NCBI GenBank assembly: GCA_034007745.1
Contig: JAVEQI010000011.1
Location: 19,137 to 83,136, forward strand
Direction of reading: 5' to 3'
Length of the DNA stretch: 64,000 bases
Source: Desulforapulum sp034007745
GTDB taxonomy: Bacteria > Desulfobacterota > Desulfobacteria > Desulfobacterales > Desulfobacteraceae
A program made the translations under genes and the position numbers. Positions 34,627 through 42,935 of this stretch are shown piece after piece. The notes under the pieces were generated by a model. It did not search any database, had not been told where the DNA came from, and saw nothing but the letters and a program-made list of their open reading frames with translations. Position 1 is the stretch's first letter. Each line of letters starts with the position of its first letter.

Positions 34627-35672
34627 TCACCCTTCGTATGGAGGTCAACAAGGCGCAGGATTGTGTCCACAATAGCCTTACCGTCAAATCCTTGACCTGT
34701 CGCCACTGTGATCCAGCGCTGAGTTATCGGTGAAAGGGCATTATTCCAGACGGCAGAGGTTGAATCGTCAAGCTCTACAACTTCGACTCCGTGGGTCTTT
34801 TTCGACCATTCAACGGCCTCGCTTACGTGGTTGTCCATGTAGGTCCCCGTCCACAAGGCCTGGGGCCTTGAAAGAGCGTCCATAACGGCTTTAACCTCTG
34901 GAGGAAGGGCCTTCCAGCGATTAAGGTTCATAACCACAGCAAAGGGATAGACCACCGTATTGGTCAGTGTGACATAGGGGCACTCCTCGGCAAATTTAAG
35001 GTCCTTCATCACCTCAAGCGAAGAAAAAAGTCCCTGGACAACACCCTTTTGAAGGGCCTCGGGAGTTGCCGACATGGGCATGCCGATCTGATTGGCACCC
35101 CAAGCCTTAAGAATCTCGGCAGCCCCGCCCGAGGCCCTTAAATCCATACCTGCAATATCTTCAAGTGCTGCCACCCGTTTTCTTGACATGATGCTGGCAG
35201 GAGCCGAGGTAAAAAGGGCCAGTACCTTGACCCGGTCAAAGGCCTTTGGTTTGAATTCGTTAAAGATATCCGTCAGCACAAGACTTCCCACCTTTGAATT
35301 TGGAATACCAAGGGGAAGGCTCACGGCATTTGTCAAGGTAAAGCGCCCGGGCTGGTAGGCCATGCAGAGACACCCGATATCGGCCTGGCCTGCAATCACA
35401 CCGTCCATCATCTCCTTTGCGTCCACAAGAGTTCCCCCAGGAAAGGTGTTGATCCTTACGGCTCCATTTGTCTTTTTTTCAACTTCTGCTTTCCACTGTT
35501 CCATCTGAACACAGGGAAAGGTGGGGGCCGGGGGAAAATTAGCATAATTGAGGGAGATGGTTTTTGCCGAAACCTTTGTCACCAGGACAAAGCCACCCAT
35601 CAAAAGAGCCAGGAATGCAATGGCCCCAAATCTGATACCAGGCCCCATACATGAGCTGAAAAATCTTTTCAT
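34623..35672 (-). CDS. dctP: TRAP transporter solute-binding protein (DctP)
   Basis: A 349-residue periplasmic binding protein. A signal peptide is clear: a basic start, then hydrophobic IRFGAIAFLALLMGGFVLVT, with likely cleavage after VSA. The mature part begins KTISLNYANFPPAPTF. GMDLRASGGAAEILKAWGAN carries the conserved Arg that usually binds the substrate carboxylate, and MSATPEALQKGVVQGLFSS is a family signature. Being 63 bases downstream of paaK in an aromatic-acid operon, the substrate may be an aryl acid such as phenylacetate, indoleacetate or an aryl-2-oxo acid. That is inference from context only. Confidence 0.93.
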   Translation of the reverse strand: MKRFFSSCMGPGIRFGAIAFLALLMGGFVLVTKVSAKTISLNYANFPPAPTFPCVQMEQWKAEVEKKTNGAVRINTFPGGTLVDAKEMMDGVIAGQADIGCLCMAYQPGRFTLTNAVSLPLGIPNSKVGSLVLTDIFNEFKPKAFDRVKVLALFTSAPASIMSRKRVAALEDIAGMDLRASGGAAEILKAWGANQIGMPMSATPEALQKGVVQGLFSSLEVMKDLKFAEECPYVTLTNTVVYPFAVVMNLNRWKALPPEVKAVMDALSRPQALWTGTYMDNHVSEAVEWSKKTHGVEVVELDDSTSAVWNNALSPITQRWITVATGQGFDGKAIVDTILRLVDLHTKGE

Positions 35673-35735
35673 CGTTTTTCCTTATTTTTACCCTTTATTT
35701 TTTCCTGCCATACACCACCACCTACCCATTACCCA

Positions 35736-37034
35736 CTACCCACCAAGACCATTTCTCTTATCAAAAACCCGCTGACATTTTTTCTGGGTCCTTGGAAGGG
35801 AGTTGTTATCGGTTATGACGACATCTGCCCGGACAAGGAGCTTTCGCCTCATTCTGTCCGAGATCATAGAGATTAGGGCCTTGTCATCACCTGGGGATGC
35901 GGACTCCGAACGTTCGACAAGGATAGTCATCATGTCCCGGCCGTCGGGCTGGTGATCGAGAATCACCTGATATTCACTGCCAACCTCAGGAATGGGGTCA
36001 AGGATCAGCTCGATCTGACGGGGATAGATATTAACGGCCCGGTAGGTGAACATGTCATCGCTCCGGCCCTGAATTCTGTCGTGACGGGGAAAGCTGAGTC
36101 CGCAGGAGCACTCACCCGGGATAAACCTTGTGATGTCGTGGGTGCGGTACCGGATCAAAGGGCTTGCCTCCTTTTGAAGGGAGGTAATCACAAGCTCGCC
36201 TGTTTCACCCTCTGGTACCGGTTTCAGGGTTTCGGGATCAATGATCTCGTAGATGAAAAGATCGTTCCAGTAATGCATGCCCTGGTGGGCCTTGCAGTCA
36301 AGGCCGGTACCAGGACCGTAAAGTTCAGTCAGGCCGTAAATATCGTAGATCTCTTTAACGTTGAGAAGATCACCAATATGGGCCCGCATGGCGCTGCTGT
36401 GGCGCTCGGCTCCTAGAATGATCCGCTGAAGGTTGATTTTGGATCTCAGACCTCTTTTCCTCACCTCTTCGGCCATGAGAAGGGCCATGGATGCGGTGGA
36501 ACAGAGCACGGTGCTCTGCATGTCAACCATCATCTCCACGTGCATGTCGGTATTGACCGGTCCCATGGGAACTGCCATGGCTCCAAAGCGTTCACATGCC
36601 TGTTGAAAACCGGCCCCGGCCGTCCAGAGCCCGTACCCAGTTGCAATGTGAACCCTGTCTCTTTTTGTCATACCGCTAAGCTCATAACACCGGGCAAACA
36701 TATCGGCCCAGGTATTGAGATCATTGTTTGTGTAACACATTACCTTACGCTTACCCGTTGTTCCAGAGGAAGCGTGGATTCTCACCACGTCTTCATCCGG
36801 CACAGATTTTAACGGCAGAGGGTAGTCGGACTGAAGATCGTTTTTGTCCAGAAAGGGAAGCGATTCAAGGTCCTTTAAGGTTTGAACATCCCCCGGTGAA
36901 ATTCCGGCAGCTTCAAATTTTTTCCTGTAGAGGCTTGAATTTGTCACTCCGTGGTTGACTGTCCATTTGAGCCCTTTCAGCTGAATCTTTTCGATCTCTT
37001 CTCTTGTCAAACCCTGGGGAATAAAACCCATCAC
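35736..37034 (-). CDS. paaK: Phenylacetate-CoA ligase (arylacetate-CoA ligase)
   Basis: A 432-residue adenylate-forming enzyme of the PaaK group. The phosphate loop is IHASSGTTGKRKVMCYT, followed by ATGYGLWTAGAGFQQACERF, EIYDIYGLTELYGPG and the C-terminal FTYRAVNIYPRQIELIL. It activates phenylacetate or related arylacetates with ATP to the CoA thioester. It starts four bases inside the end of iorB. In this operon it may activate free arylacetates, or act in reverse order with IorAB products for anabolic aromatic amino acid synthesis from aryl acids. Confidence 0.94.
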   Translation of the reverse strand: MMGFIPQGLTREEIEKIQLKGLKWTVNHGVTNSSLYRKKFEAAGISPGDVQTLKDLESLPFLDKNDLQSDYPLPLKSVPDEDVVRIHASSGTTGKRKVMCYTNNDLNTWADMFARCYELSGMTKRDRVHIATGYGLWTAGAGFQQACERFGAMAVPMGPVNTDMHVEMMVDMQSTVLCSTASMALLMAEEVRKRGLRSKINLQRIILGAERHSSAMRAHIGDLLNVKEIYDIYGLTELYGPGTGLDCKAHQGMHYWNDLFIYEIIDPETLKPVPEGETGELVITSLQKEASPLIRYRTHDITRFIPGECSCGLSFPRHDRIQGRSDDMFTYRAVNIYPRQIELILDPIPEVGSEYQVILDHQPDGRDMMTILVERSESASPGDDKALISMISDRMRRKLLVRADVVITDNNSLPRTQKKCQRVFDKRNGLGG

Positions 37035-37591
37035 CCCTCCTTCCTGATATAATAGTATCCTGTTTCAACGGCCAGCAAGGCCTTTTCTATTACTACCTCG
37101 CCCTTTGACGAGAATATCTTTTCAATCCTGGCCTTAACCTTTTCAAGGGAACACACAGGCACGAGTCTAATGGCTCGGCCAAGCATGTAGAGATTAAACG
37201 AGCGAAGATTGTTGTCGGCCTCTGCCATCTTCTGCCCGTCCATAGAAATATAATCTGGTTTAGTAAGTTCAGATTTTTCGGCATTCAAATTCAAATCCAG
37301 GTCCCGACAATTCACAAGAGCCTTACCATCTGGTTTCAGAAACCCCCTGTGCTGGGGGTAATTCTCCTGTTTCAATGCCAGCAGCAGATCTGCATTTCCA
37401 GGCCTGATCAGGGGACTTGCAAAAGTTCCGACCTTTAAATGGGAGATCACAGTTCCTCCCCTCTGGGCCATGCCGTGGGTCTCGGAGGTGAGCACCCTTT
37501 TGTTGTCATCCATGCAGGCCTGGGCAAGTACTCTGGTCACAAAGAGTACGCCCTGCCCCCCTATACCGCTTATCACTATCTGATAGTTCAT
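37031..37591 (-). CDS. iorB: Indolepyruvate:ferredoxin oxidoreductase beta subunit
   Basis: A 186-residue gamma-type domain of a 2-oxoacid:ferredoxin oxidoreductase. The opening MNYQIVISGIGGQGVLFVTR and the motif SETHGMAQRGGTVISHLKVG are diagnostic. The start at 37591 is chosen because it gives this exact N-terminus and an ATGA overlap with iorA. With IorA it reversibly converts aryl pyruvates, CoA and oxidised ferredoxin to aryl-acetyl-CoA, CO2 and reduced ferredoxin. It is coupled to paaK downstream by a four-base overlap. Confidence 0.94.
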   Translation of the reverse strand: MNYQIVISGIGGQGVLFVTRVLAQACMDDNKRVLTSETHGMAQRGGTVISHLKVGTFASPLIRPGNADLLLALKQENYPQHRGFLKPDGKALVNCRDLDLNLNAEKSELTKPDYISMDGQKMAEADNNLRSFNLYMLGRAIRLVPVCSLEKVKARIEKIFSSKGEVVIEKALLAVETGYYYIRKEG

Positions 37592-39402
37592 ACTATTGAC
37601 CCCTTTGGGCAGACCGAAACGCAGACACCACACCCCGTGCAAAGAGAGACATCTATGTCCACCCGCTGGTTCTCGCTGTCTAGGACAAGTGCCGGACACT
37701 CAAAGTGTGAAACACAATAACCGCAACCGTCGCAATCATCGGTCACACGAATCTTTTTGTATTGGTCGGCCTGTTCCTGTCGAGAAAGATTCAACACACA
37801 GGGAGATCTTGAAATCATTACACAGGGACCTTCGATTTTTGAAAGGAGCATGGCCTCTTTAAGCTCCTTGATAAAGCCCTTGGTATCCATGGGGTCCACC
37901 GTTCGACAATGGTTGATACCGCAGCCCCTTACAAGCATTTCAATATCCACGGAATTAACCTCACAGCCCAAAATATCAACCCCGGTTGCAGGGGTTGGCT
38001 GATTACCGGTCATTGCCGTGGTTCGGTTATCCAGGATCACCACCACAATTGGTGCCCTTTGAACCTTTGCATCGATGAGCGGCGGAATCCCTGCATGGAA
38101 GAAAGTGGAGTCGCCTATGGTGGCAACAATGGGAGGGCGTTTTTCATCGGAATAGGCGTGGGCAAAACCTGCGGCCTGGCTGATGGCGGCCCCCATGCAC
38201 AGGACCGTGTCCACTGCCATGAGGTTCATGCCAAGTGTGTAACAGCCGATGTCACTTGTGTAAATGCCCCTGGGTGCGGCTTTTTTAATGGCAAAGAAGC
38301 TTGCCCTGTGGGGGCATCCTGGGCAGAGGGTCGGCCGTCGCCCGGGAACGGGTTCAAGCATGCAGGCTGAAGAATTGACGCCTGCAAAATCTGCAATGAT
38401 TGTCTCAATAATTTCAGGTAGCAGTTCACCTGTCTGGGGGACATGACCGCTCTCCTTGCCCCTGACCTTGTCCCTTCTTGCAAGCTGCATCTCAATGACA
38501 CCCCTTGTCTCCTCTAATACCAGGATCTCGGTATGACGCTCTAGGATATCGGTCATAAATGCTGTGTGCAGAGGATAGGGTTGAAGCACCTGGTAAAGGG
38601 CAACCTTGTCCGTGAGACCAAGATCAGTCATGATATCCCTTGCATGGGCGCAGCTCACGCCTGAAACCACAATTGCCCTTTCGGGGCTGCCGGAATCAGG
38701 GTTGAGTCTTAACGGGGCGGTTTCGGCCCAGGATGCGATCTCCCCAAGCTTTGCCTCAAGCTCCTTGTGGAGCTGCAGCCTAAACTTGGGTGTTGCGGCC
38801 CATCGTCCTGGATTTTTTTCAAAGTTTGCCTCGACCTTTCCAGGGGAGATCTCTTTAAGGGCCAGATCCTGGCGGGCGTGGCAAACCCTTGTGGTTGGCC
38901 GCACCATCACCGGGATTTCAAAGGATTCGGACAGCCTGAACCCCATACCAACCATCTCCCGTGCCTGTTCCGGTGAATCGGGGTCAAGCACCGGCACCTT
39001 TGCAGACATGGCATAGAGTCTTGAGTCCTGCTCGGTCTGGGAAGAGTGGGGGCCAGGGTCATCCGCACTGATCACAAGGAATCCGCCCTTTACACCAAGA
39101 TAGGCCCCGCTCATAAACGGATCTGAAGCCACGTTAAGACCAACCTGCTTCATGGCCACAGCACTTCTGAGACCTGCTATGCTTGCCGTGTAGGCAATTT
39201 CAAAGGCGACCTTCTCATTTATGGCCCACTGCACATGGAGGGATTCAAGCCCCTCTGAACGTTTATGGGCGGCAACTGCCGGAAGGATCTCGGATGCCGG
39301 GGTTCCGGGATAGGCCGTGGCCATCTGGCAGCCGTTCTCGCAGAGCCCCCTTGCCAGGGCCTCATTGCCCAGCAATAAAGACCGTTTATTTTTATTTCTC
39401 AC
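37588..39402 (-). CDS. iorA: Indolepyruvate:ferredoxin oxidoreductase alpha subunit
   Basis: A 604-residue catalytic subunit. The N-terminal pyrimidine-binding domain begins LLLGNEALARGLCENGCQMA then TAYPGTPASEILPAVA. The thiamine-diphosphate domain has YTSDIGCYTLGMNLMAVDTV, ATIGDSTFFHAGIPPLIDAK and VVVILDNRTTAMTGNQPTP. The C-terminus carries ferredoxin-like 4Fe-4S motifs: CDGCGYC near residue 556 and CTGCGVCVSVCPKGS near 589. The first cluster has the spacing C..C..C.....C. It overlaps the TrpR-like gene upstream by 11 bases. It acts in the cytoplasm with ferredoxin. Confidence 0.96.
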   Translation of the reverse strand: MRNKNKRSLLLGNEALARGLCENGCQMATAYPGTPASEILPAVAAHKRSEGLESLHVQWAINEKVAFEIAYTASIAGLRSAVAMKQVGLNVASDPFMSGAYLGVKGGFLVISADDPGPHSSQTEQDSRLYAMSAKVPVLDPDSPEQAREMVGMGFRLSESFEIPVMVRPTTRVCHARQDLALKEISPGKVEANFEKNPGRWAATPKFRLQLHKELEAKLGEIASWAETAPLRLNPDSGSPERAIVVSGVSCAHARDIMTDLGLTDKVALYQVLQPYPLHTAFMTDILERHTEILVLEETRGVIEMQLARRDKVRGKESGHVPQTGELLPEIIETIIADFAGVNSSACMLEPVPGRRPTLCPGCPHRASFFAIKKAAPRGIYTSDIGCYTLGMNLMAVDTVLCMGAAISQAAGFAHAYSDEKRPPIVATIGDSTFFHAGIPPLIDAKVQRAPIVVVILDNRTTAMTGNQPTPATGVDILGCEVNSVDIEMLVRGCGINHCRTVDPMDTKGFIKELKEAMLLSKIEGPCVMISRSPCVLNLSRQEQADQYKKIRVTDDCDGCGYCVSHFECPALVLDSENQRVDIDVSLCTGCGVCVSVCPKGSIV

Positions 39403-39685
39403 TCTTTTCTCCGTTGTTTTTTAAAATTTTCAATACAATCGAATTCTTTTTTTTCAAAATTTTTGACCCACGTGTTATCTTGCAGAGGCTTATGCTGTAT
39501 TTCTCAGCAATCCTGCGCTGGGTCATCCCCTTATTAAGGTCGGTCAAAAGTTTCCAGCGAAGCGACAGGTCTGCAAGTTCACCAGGGGTGAAAATCTCCT
39601 GGAAAAAAAGATCAAGCTCCTCCAGGTTGTCCTTTTTTTTTGCAATGGATTCGATCGTTTTTAACAACTCTTTTTCAACCTTCAT
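39392..39685 (-). CDS. TrpR-like transcriptional repressor
   Basis: A 97-residue protein of the Trp repressor superfamily. Dimer-core helices read LDLFFQEIFTPGELADLSLR and WKLLTDLNKG. The DNA-reading helix-turn-helix is MTQRRIAEKYSISLCKITRG, followed by SKILKKKNS, equivalent to ITRGSNSLK in E. coli TrpR. The start at 39685 has GGGGGAGG just upstream. Overlap with iorA by 11 bases places the regulator at the head of the aromatic 2-oxoacid operon. Tryptophan or another aromatic compound is the likely corepressor, by analogy. YerC/YecD-type TrpR relatives are the alternative. Confidence 0.85.
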   Translation of the reverse strand: MKVEKELLKTIESIAKKKDNLEELDLFFQEIFTPGELADLSLRWKLLTDLNKGMTQRRIAEKYSISLCKITRGSKILKKKNSIVLKILKNNGEKSEK

Positions 39686-39837
39686 TGCCTCCCCCTTGCT
39701 CGACAAGTGTTTCTTTGAATAGAAACATACACTAACGAAATTAATTTGCAAGTTTTTTTCTACCATAGCTGCAATTCTCATTTTCAATTTAAAATAGAGA
39801 CGGAATGGCACCATGGGATTAAAAATTGAAAAACTTG

Positions 39838-39860
39838 ATCGTCGAGTAATAGTTGACGAT
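39838..39860. promoter_or_regulatory. 23-bp imperfect palindrome, candidate operator
   Basis: ATCGTC (39838-39843) and GACGAT (39855-39860) flank an 11-base centre, with partial inner symmetry (GAGTA..TAGTT). It lies ~150 bases upstream of the TrpR-like gene in the divergent spacer and is a plausible operator. It does not resemble the enterobacterial TrpR site CTAG-TTAA-CTAG. Confidence 0.4.
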
Positions 39861-39987
39861 TAATCGGCAATGGTGATAATAATTCCATCGAACTGTGTAG
39901 GTGCGGTTTGCCAACCTGCTATACATTATAATTGGACAGCCCAGGGAGTGATTCCCAGACAGTCCCGACCCCACAGGAGAAAAATTC

Positions 39988-40071
39988 ATGGATATTATTG
40001 GAATCGACGTAGGTTTTGGATATACAAAGGACTTGGCTGGCTCAAGGACAGTGGCGCCTGATAATGAATGA
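39988..40071 (+). pseudogene. Remnant start of an actin-like ATPase gene
   Basis: A 27-codon frame with a good Shine-Dalgarno (AGGAGA). It begins MDIIGIDVGFGYTK, which is the phosphate-1 loop of actin/ParM-type ATPases, then degenerates (DLAGSRTVAPDNE) and ends inside the larB start. Full proteins of that type have 300 or more residues. The best reading is that a deletion removed the body of the gene and joined its ribosome-binding start to larB. The surviving short frame may now act as an upstream coupling peptide. Confidence 0.55.
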
Positions 40072-40828
40072 ACAACGACTAAAAAAAATCCTTGACCAGG
40101 TGGCAAGGGGAACCCTGTCCCCGGATCAAGCCCAGACAGCCCTCAAGGACATGGCCTTTGAAAACATCGATTATGCCCACATCGATCACCACCGCTCGTT
40201 GAGAAAAGGATTTCCAGAGGTGATCTTTGGACAGGGCAAAACGGTGGAACAGATCATCGGCATCATTCAGGCCATGGCAAAAAATGAAGAGACCATCCTG
40301 GTCACAAGGATAGACAGAGAAAAGGCAGACCCTGTCCTGGTAAAATTTCCCCGGGCTGAATATGACGTAGAGGCAAGAATGCTCCTCTTAAAAACCCGGG
40401 AACCTGCAATCAGATCAAAAGGTGAAATTCTCGTGATAACAGCCGGGACTTCGGACATTCCGGTTGCAAAAGAGGCACTGATAACTGCAAGGGCCATGGG
40501 TAACAGTGTTAATTCCATCTTTGACGTTGGTGTGGCGGGCATTCACCGACTCTTTGCCCATAAAAAACAGATCCAGGAGGCATCGGTGCTGGTCGTGGTG
40601 GCGGGAATGGAAGGAGCCCTCCCAAGCGTTGTGGCGGGCATGGTGAGAGCTCCTGTGATAGCCGTCCCCACAAGCGTTGGTTATGGTACGAGCTTTGGCG
40701 GCATGACGGCCCTTTTAAGCATGCTCAACTCCTGCTCGTCCAACGTTGCTGTGGTCAATATCGACAACGGTTTTGGTGCAGGCTTCATGGCATCCACCAT
40801 CAACCAGATGCCAAACAATTTGGATTAA
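40064..40828 (+). CDS. larB: Nickel-pincer cofactor biosynthesis protein LarB
   Basis: A 254-residue AIR-carboxylase-like enzyme. LarB carboxylates and hydrolyses nicotinic acid adenine dinucleotide in the first step of nickel-pincer nucleotide synthesis for lactate racemase-type enzymes. The N-terminal part has EVIFGQGKTVEQIIGIIQAM. The C-terminal PurE-like part has VITAGTSDIPVAKEALITAR, DVGVAGIHRLFA and VVVAGMEGALPSVVAGMV. TSVGYGTSFGGMTALLSMLN is diagnostic. The start at 40064 is chosen for homology; its own Shine-Dalgarno is poor. It overlaps the actin-like remnant, so translation may be coupled. No larC or larE is in the window. Confidence 0.9.
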   Translation: MNEQRLKKILDQVARGTLSPDQAQTALKDMAFENIDYAHIDHHRSLRKGFPEVIFGQGKTVEQIIGIIQAMAKNEETILVTRIDREKADPVLVKFPRAEYDVEARMLLLKTREPAIRSKGEILVITAGTSDIPVAKEALITARAMGNSVNSIFDVGVAGIHRLFAHKKQIQEASVLVVVAGMEGALPSVVAGMVRAPVIAVPTSVGYGTSFGGMTALLSMLNSCSSNVAVVNIDNGFGAGFMASTINQMPNNLD

Positions 40829-40839
40829 TAATTTTATCC

Positions 40840-40868
40840 TTGACATTCATGATTGCTAACGTTAAAAG
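40840..40868 (+). promoter_or_regulatory. Candidate promoter of the ilv-leu operon
   Basis: TTGACA (40840-40845) is followed, after 17 bases, by TAAAAG (40863-40868). It lies just after larB and ~110 bases upstream of the leader peptide, the right place for an attenuated operon. The -10 match is only moderate. Confidence 0.45.
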
Positions 40869-40980
40869 TCAAGATCGTCAATTTTGACCAGCTTAATTTG
40901 CCAGGGTTGCCTGACAATGACTTAATGAAACAGATCTTTACAAGAATTAAGATTCACCAGAACAGGATTTAACCGCTGAA

Positions 40981-41061
40981 ATGAAAAAAAACCTTATTGT
41001 TAACTTGCTACTATCTGTCAATGTGGAAGTGATTATTATCACCTTCCAGAGGAAGGGCTGA
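40981..41061 (+). CDS. Branched-chain amino acid leader peptide (attenuator)
   Basis: A 26-codon frame (ATG to TGA) begins MKKNLIVNLLLSVNVEVIII. Twelve of the 26 residues are Leu, Ile or Val (four each), including runs of three Leu and three Ile codons. It precedes ilvD-ilvB-ilvN-cimA-leuA and is followed by a Rho-independent terminator. Within the 3' half, GGAAGTGAT can pair with ATCACCTTCC, or CCTTCC can pair with GGAAGG (41042-41056). GGGCTGA (41055-41061) can pair with TCAGCCC in the terminator arm. These mutually exclusive stems are what translation-coupled attenuation needs. The exact switching scheme needs RNA folding. The Shine-Dalgarno (AGGA, 13 bases upstream) is weak. Confidence 0.85.
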   Translation: MKKNLIVNLLLSVNVEVIIITFQRKG

Positions 41062-41088
41062 CACTGGCATAGTTAAAATAAGATCTTT

Positions 41089-41128
41089 AAAAGCCGTTAT
41101 CAGCCCGCAAGCTGATAACGGCTTTTTT
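41089..41128 (+). terminator. Rho-independent terminator of the ilv attenuator
   Basis: AAGCCGTTATCAGC (41091-41104), loop CCGCAA, then GCTGATAACGGCTT (41111-41124) and a T-run. The 14-bp stem is perfect, with flanking A and T tracts extending it. It lies 28 bases after the leader stop and ~130 bases before ilvD. Confidence 0.92.
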
Positions 41129-41214
41129 AATTTACCGGCATGGCCTAATAATGGGAATCAGCCGATTATGACATTTAAAAGACGATTTTCCTAGGGCGTC
41201 ACGGCTGGAAACAG

Positions 41215-41246
41215 GTATGGATTTCGACCACAACAAACGATCAATG
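41215..41246 (+). repeat. Diverged intergenic repeat (locus R8)
   Basis: GGATTTCGACCACAACAAAC followed by GATCAATGG resembles GACCACAACGAACGATGAAA of locus R6. It lies directly upstream of ilvD, is co-oriented with it, and carries the GGAG used as ilvD ribosome-binding site at its end. It is the weakest member of the family. Confidence 0.5.
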
Positions 41247-41256
41247 GAGACGGAAT

Positions 41257-42924
41257 ATGAGAAGCGATACAGCCAAACAAGGAATTACACGGGCTCCCCA
41301 CCGAAGCCTCATGAAGGCCGTGGGATTTACCGATGAAGAGATACAGCGCCCCCTTGTGGGCATTGCCAACTCAGCCAACGAACTCATCCCCGGACACATG
41401 CACCTTGACACCATTGTAAAGGCGGTCAAGGCAGGCATCACCATGGCGGGGGGCACACCCATGGAATTTTCCACCATCGGGGTGTGCGACGGCATTGCCA
41501 TGAATCACACAGGCATGCACTATTCGCTGGCAAGCCGGGAACTCATTGCCGACTCCATCGAGGTAACTGCAATGGCCCACCCCTTTGACGCCATTGTAAT
41601 GGTTCCCAACTGTGACAAGATCGTTCCTGGTATGATTATGGCCGCGGCAAGGCTCAACATTCCCGCCATTGTCATGAGCGGCGGTCCCATGCTGCCGGGC
41701 GTCGCCCCCGGGGGCGGCTCAGAAAAAATCGATCTCATCTCGGTGTTTGAGGCGGTCGGAGCTGTCAGCAACGGTACCATGACCGAATCTGAACTCACAT
41801 CCATCGAAAATGCAGCCTGTCCCACCTGCGGGTCCTGCGCCGGGATGTTCACGGCCAACTCCATGAACTGCCTGACCGAGGCCATCGGCCTTGGCCTTGC
41901 CGGCAACGGCACGATCCCCGCCCCCATGTCTGAAAGAATCCGCCTTGCCAAACAGGCAGGCATGGCAGTTATGGAACTATACCATCAAAACATCACACCC
42001 TTAGATATACTAACCCCCATGGCATTCAGAAACGCCCTGGCCGTCGACATGGCCCTTGGATGTTCGACCAACACGGTTCTCCATCTTAAGGCTATTGCCC
42101 ACGAGGCAGGCGTTGAGATCGACCTTGATCTCATCAACGAGATCAGCCAAAAAACCCCCCACCTCTGCTCGTTGAGCCCCGGAGGAAAAGATCACCTCGT
42201 GGACCTCAACCGGGCGGGCGGAGTCCCGGCCGTGATGCGTCAGCTTTTAGATGCAGGCCTTGTAAACGGTGAATGTCTAACGGTAACCGGCCGGACAGTG
42301 AAAGAAAACCTTGCAGACGCAAAGGTAACCGACAGGGATGTCATACGCCCCATGGACAACCCCTACCACGCCCAGGGCGGCCTTGCCGTTCTTTTCGGCA
42401 ACATTGCCCCTGAAGGGTGCGTTGTCAAACAGTCGGCCGTAAAGCCTGAGATGCTCCAGCACCAGGGGCCTGCAAGGGTTTTCCACTCAGAAGAGGCTGC
42501 AACGGAGGCCATTCTTTCAAACACCATCAACCCTGGTGATGTGATTGTCATCCTCTATGAGGGACCGGCAGGCGGCCCTGGAATGCGCGAGATGCTGACC
42601 CCCACCTCGGCCATTGCCGGTATGAACCTTGATGCCGAAGTGGCTCTGATCACGGACGGACGCTTTTCAGGCGGCACCAAAGGAGCATCCATAGGGCATC
42701 TCTCCCCCGAAGCAATGGAGGGCGGCACCCTTGCAGCAGTGACTGAGGGGGACATGATCAAAATAGATATCCCGGCAAAAAGCATTGAACTCATGATCGA
42801 CAAAGAGACCATCACCAGTCGCCTGAAATCCTGGAAACGACCAGAACCCAAGATAAAAAAAGGGTACCTGGCACGATACGCAAAACAGGTCACAAGCGCC
42901 GGCAACGGAGCTGTTTTTAAATAA
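41257..42924 (+). CDS. ilvD: Dihydroxyacid dehydratase
   Basis: A 555-residue Fe-S dehydratase that makes 2-oxoisovalerate and 2-oxo-3-methylvalerate, common to valine, leucine and isoleucine synthesis. It starts TAKQGITRAPHRSLMKAVGF. Cluster cysteines are seen in VPNCDKIVPGMI and ACPTCGSCAGMFTANSMNC. The C-terminal ITDGRFSGGTKGASIGHLSP is the family signature. It is the first structural gene after the attenuator, with ilvB 11 bases downstream. Confidence 0.97.
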   Translation: MRSDTAKQGITRAPHRSLMKAVGFTDEEIQRPLVGIANSANELIPGHMHLDTIVKAVKAGITMAGGTPMEFSTIGVCDGIAMNHTGMHYSLASRELIADSIEVTAMAHPFDAIVMVPNCDKIVPGMIMAAARLNIPAIVMSGGPMLPGVAPGGGSEKIDLISVFEAVGAVSNGTMTESELTSIENAACPTCGSCAGMFTANSMNCLTEAIGLGLAGNGTIPAPMSERIRLAKQAGMAVMELYHQNITPLDILTPMAFRNALAVDMALGCSTNTVLHLKAIAHEAGVEIDLDLINEISQKTPHLCSLSPGGKDHLVDLNRAGGVPAVMRQLLDAGLVNGECLTVTGRTVKENLADAKVTDRDVIRPMDNPYHAQGGLAVLFGNIAPEGCVVKQSAVKPEMLQHQGPARVFHSEEAATEAILSNTINPGDVIVILYEGPAGGPGMREMLTPTSAIAGMNLDAEVALITDGRFSGGTKGASIGHLSPEAMEGGTLAAVTEGDMIKIDIPAKSIELMIDKETITSRLKSWKRPEPKIKKGYLARYAKQVTSAGNGAVFK

Positions 42925-42935
42925 GGAGAACTAAG

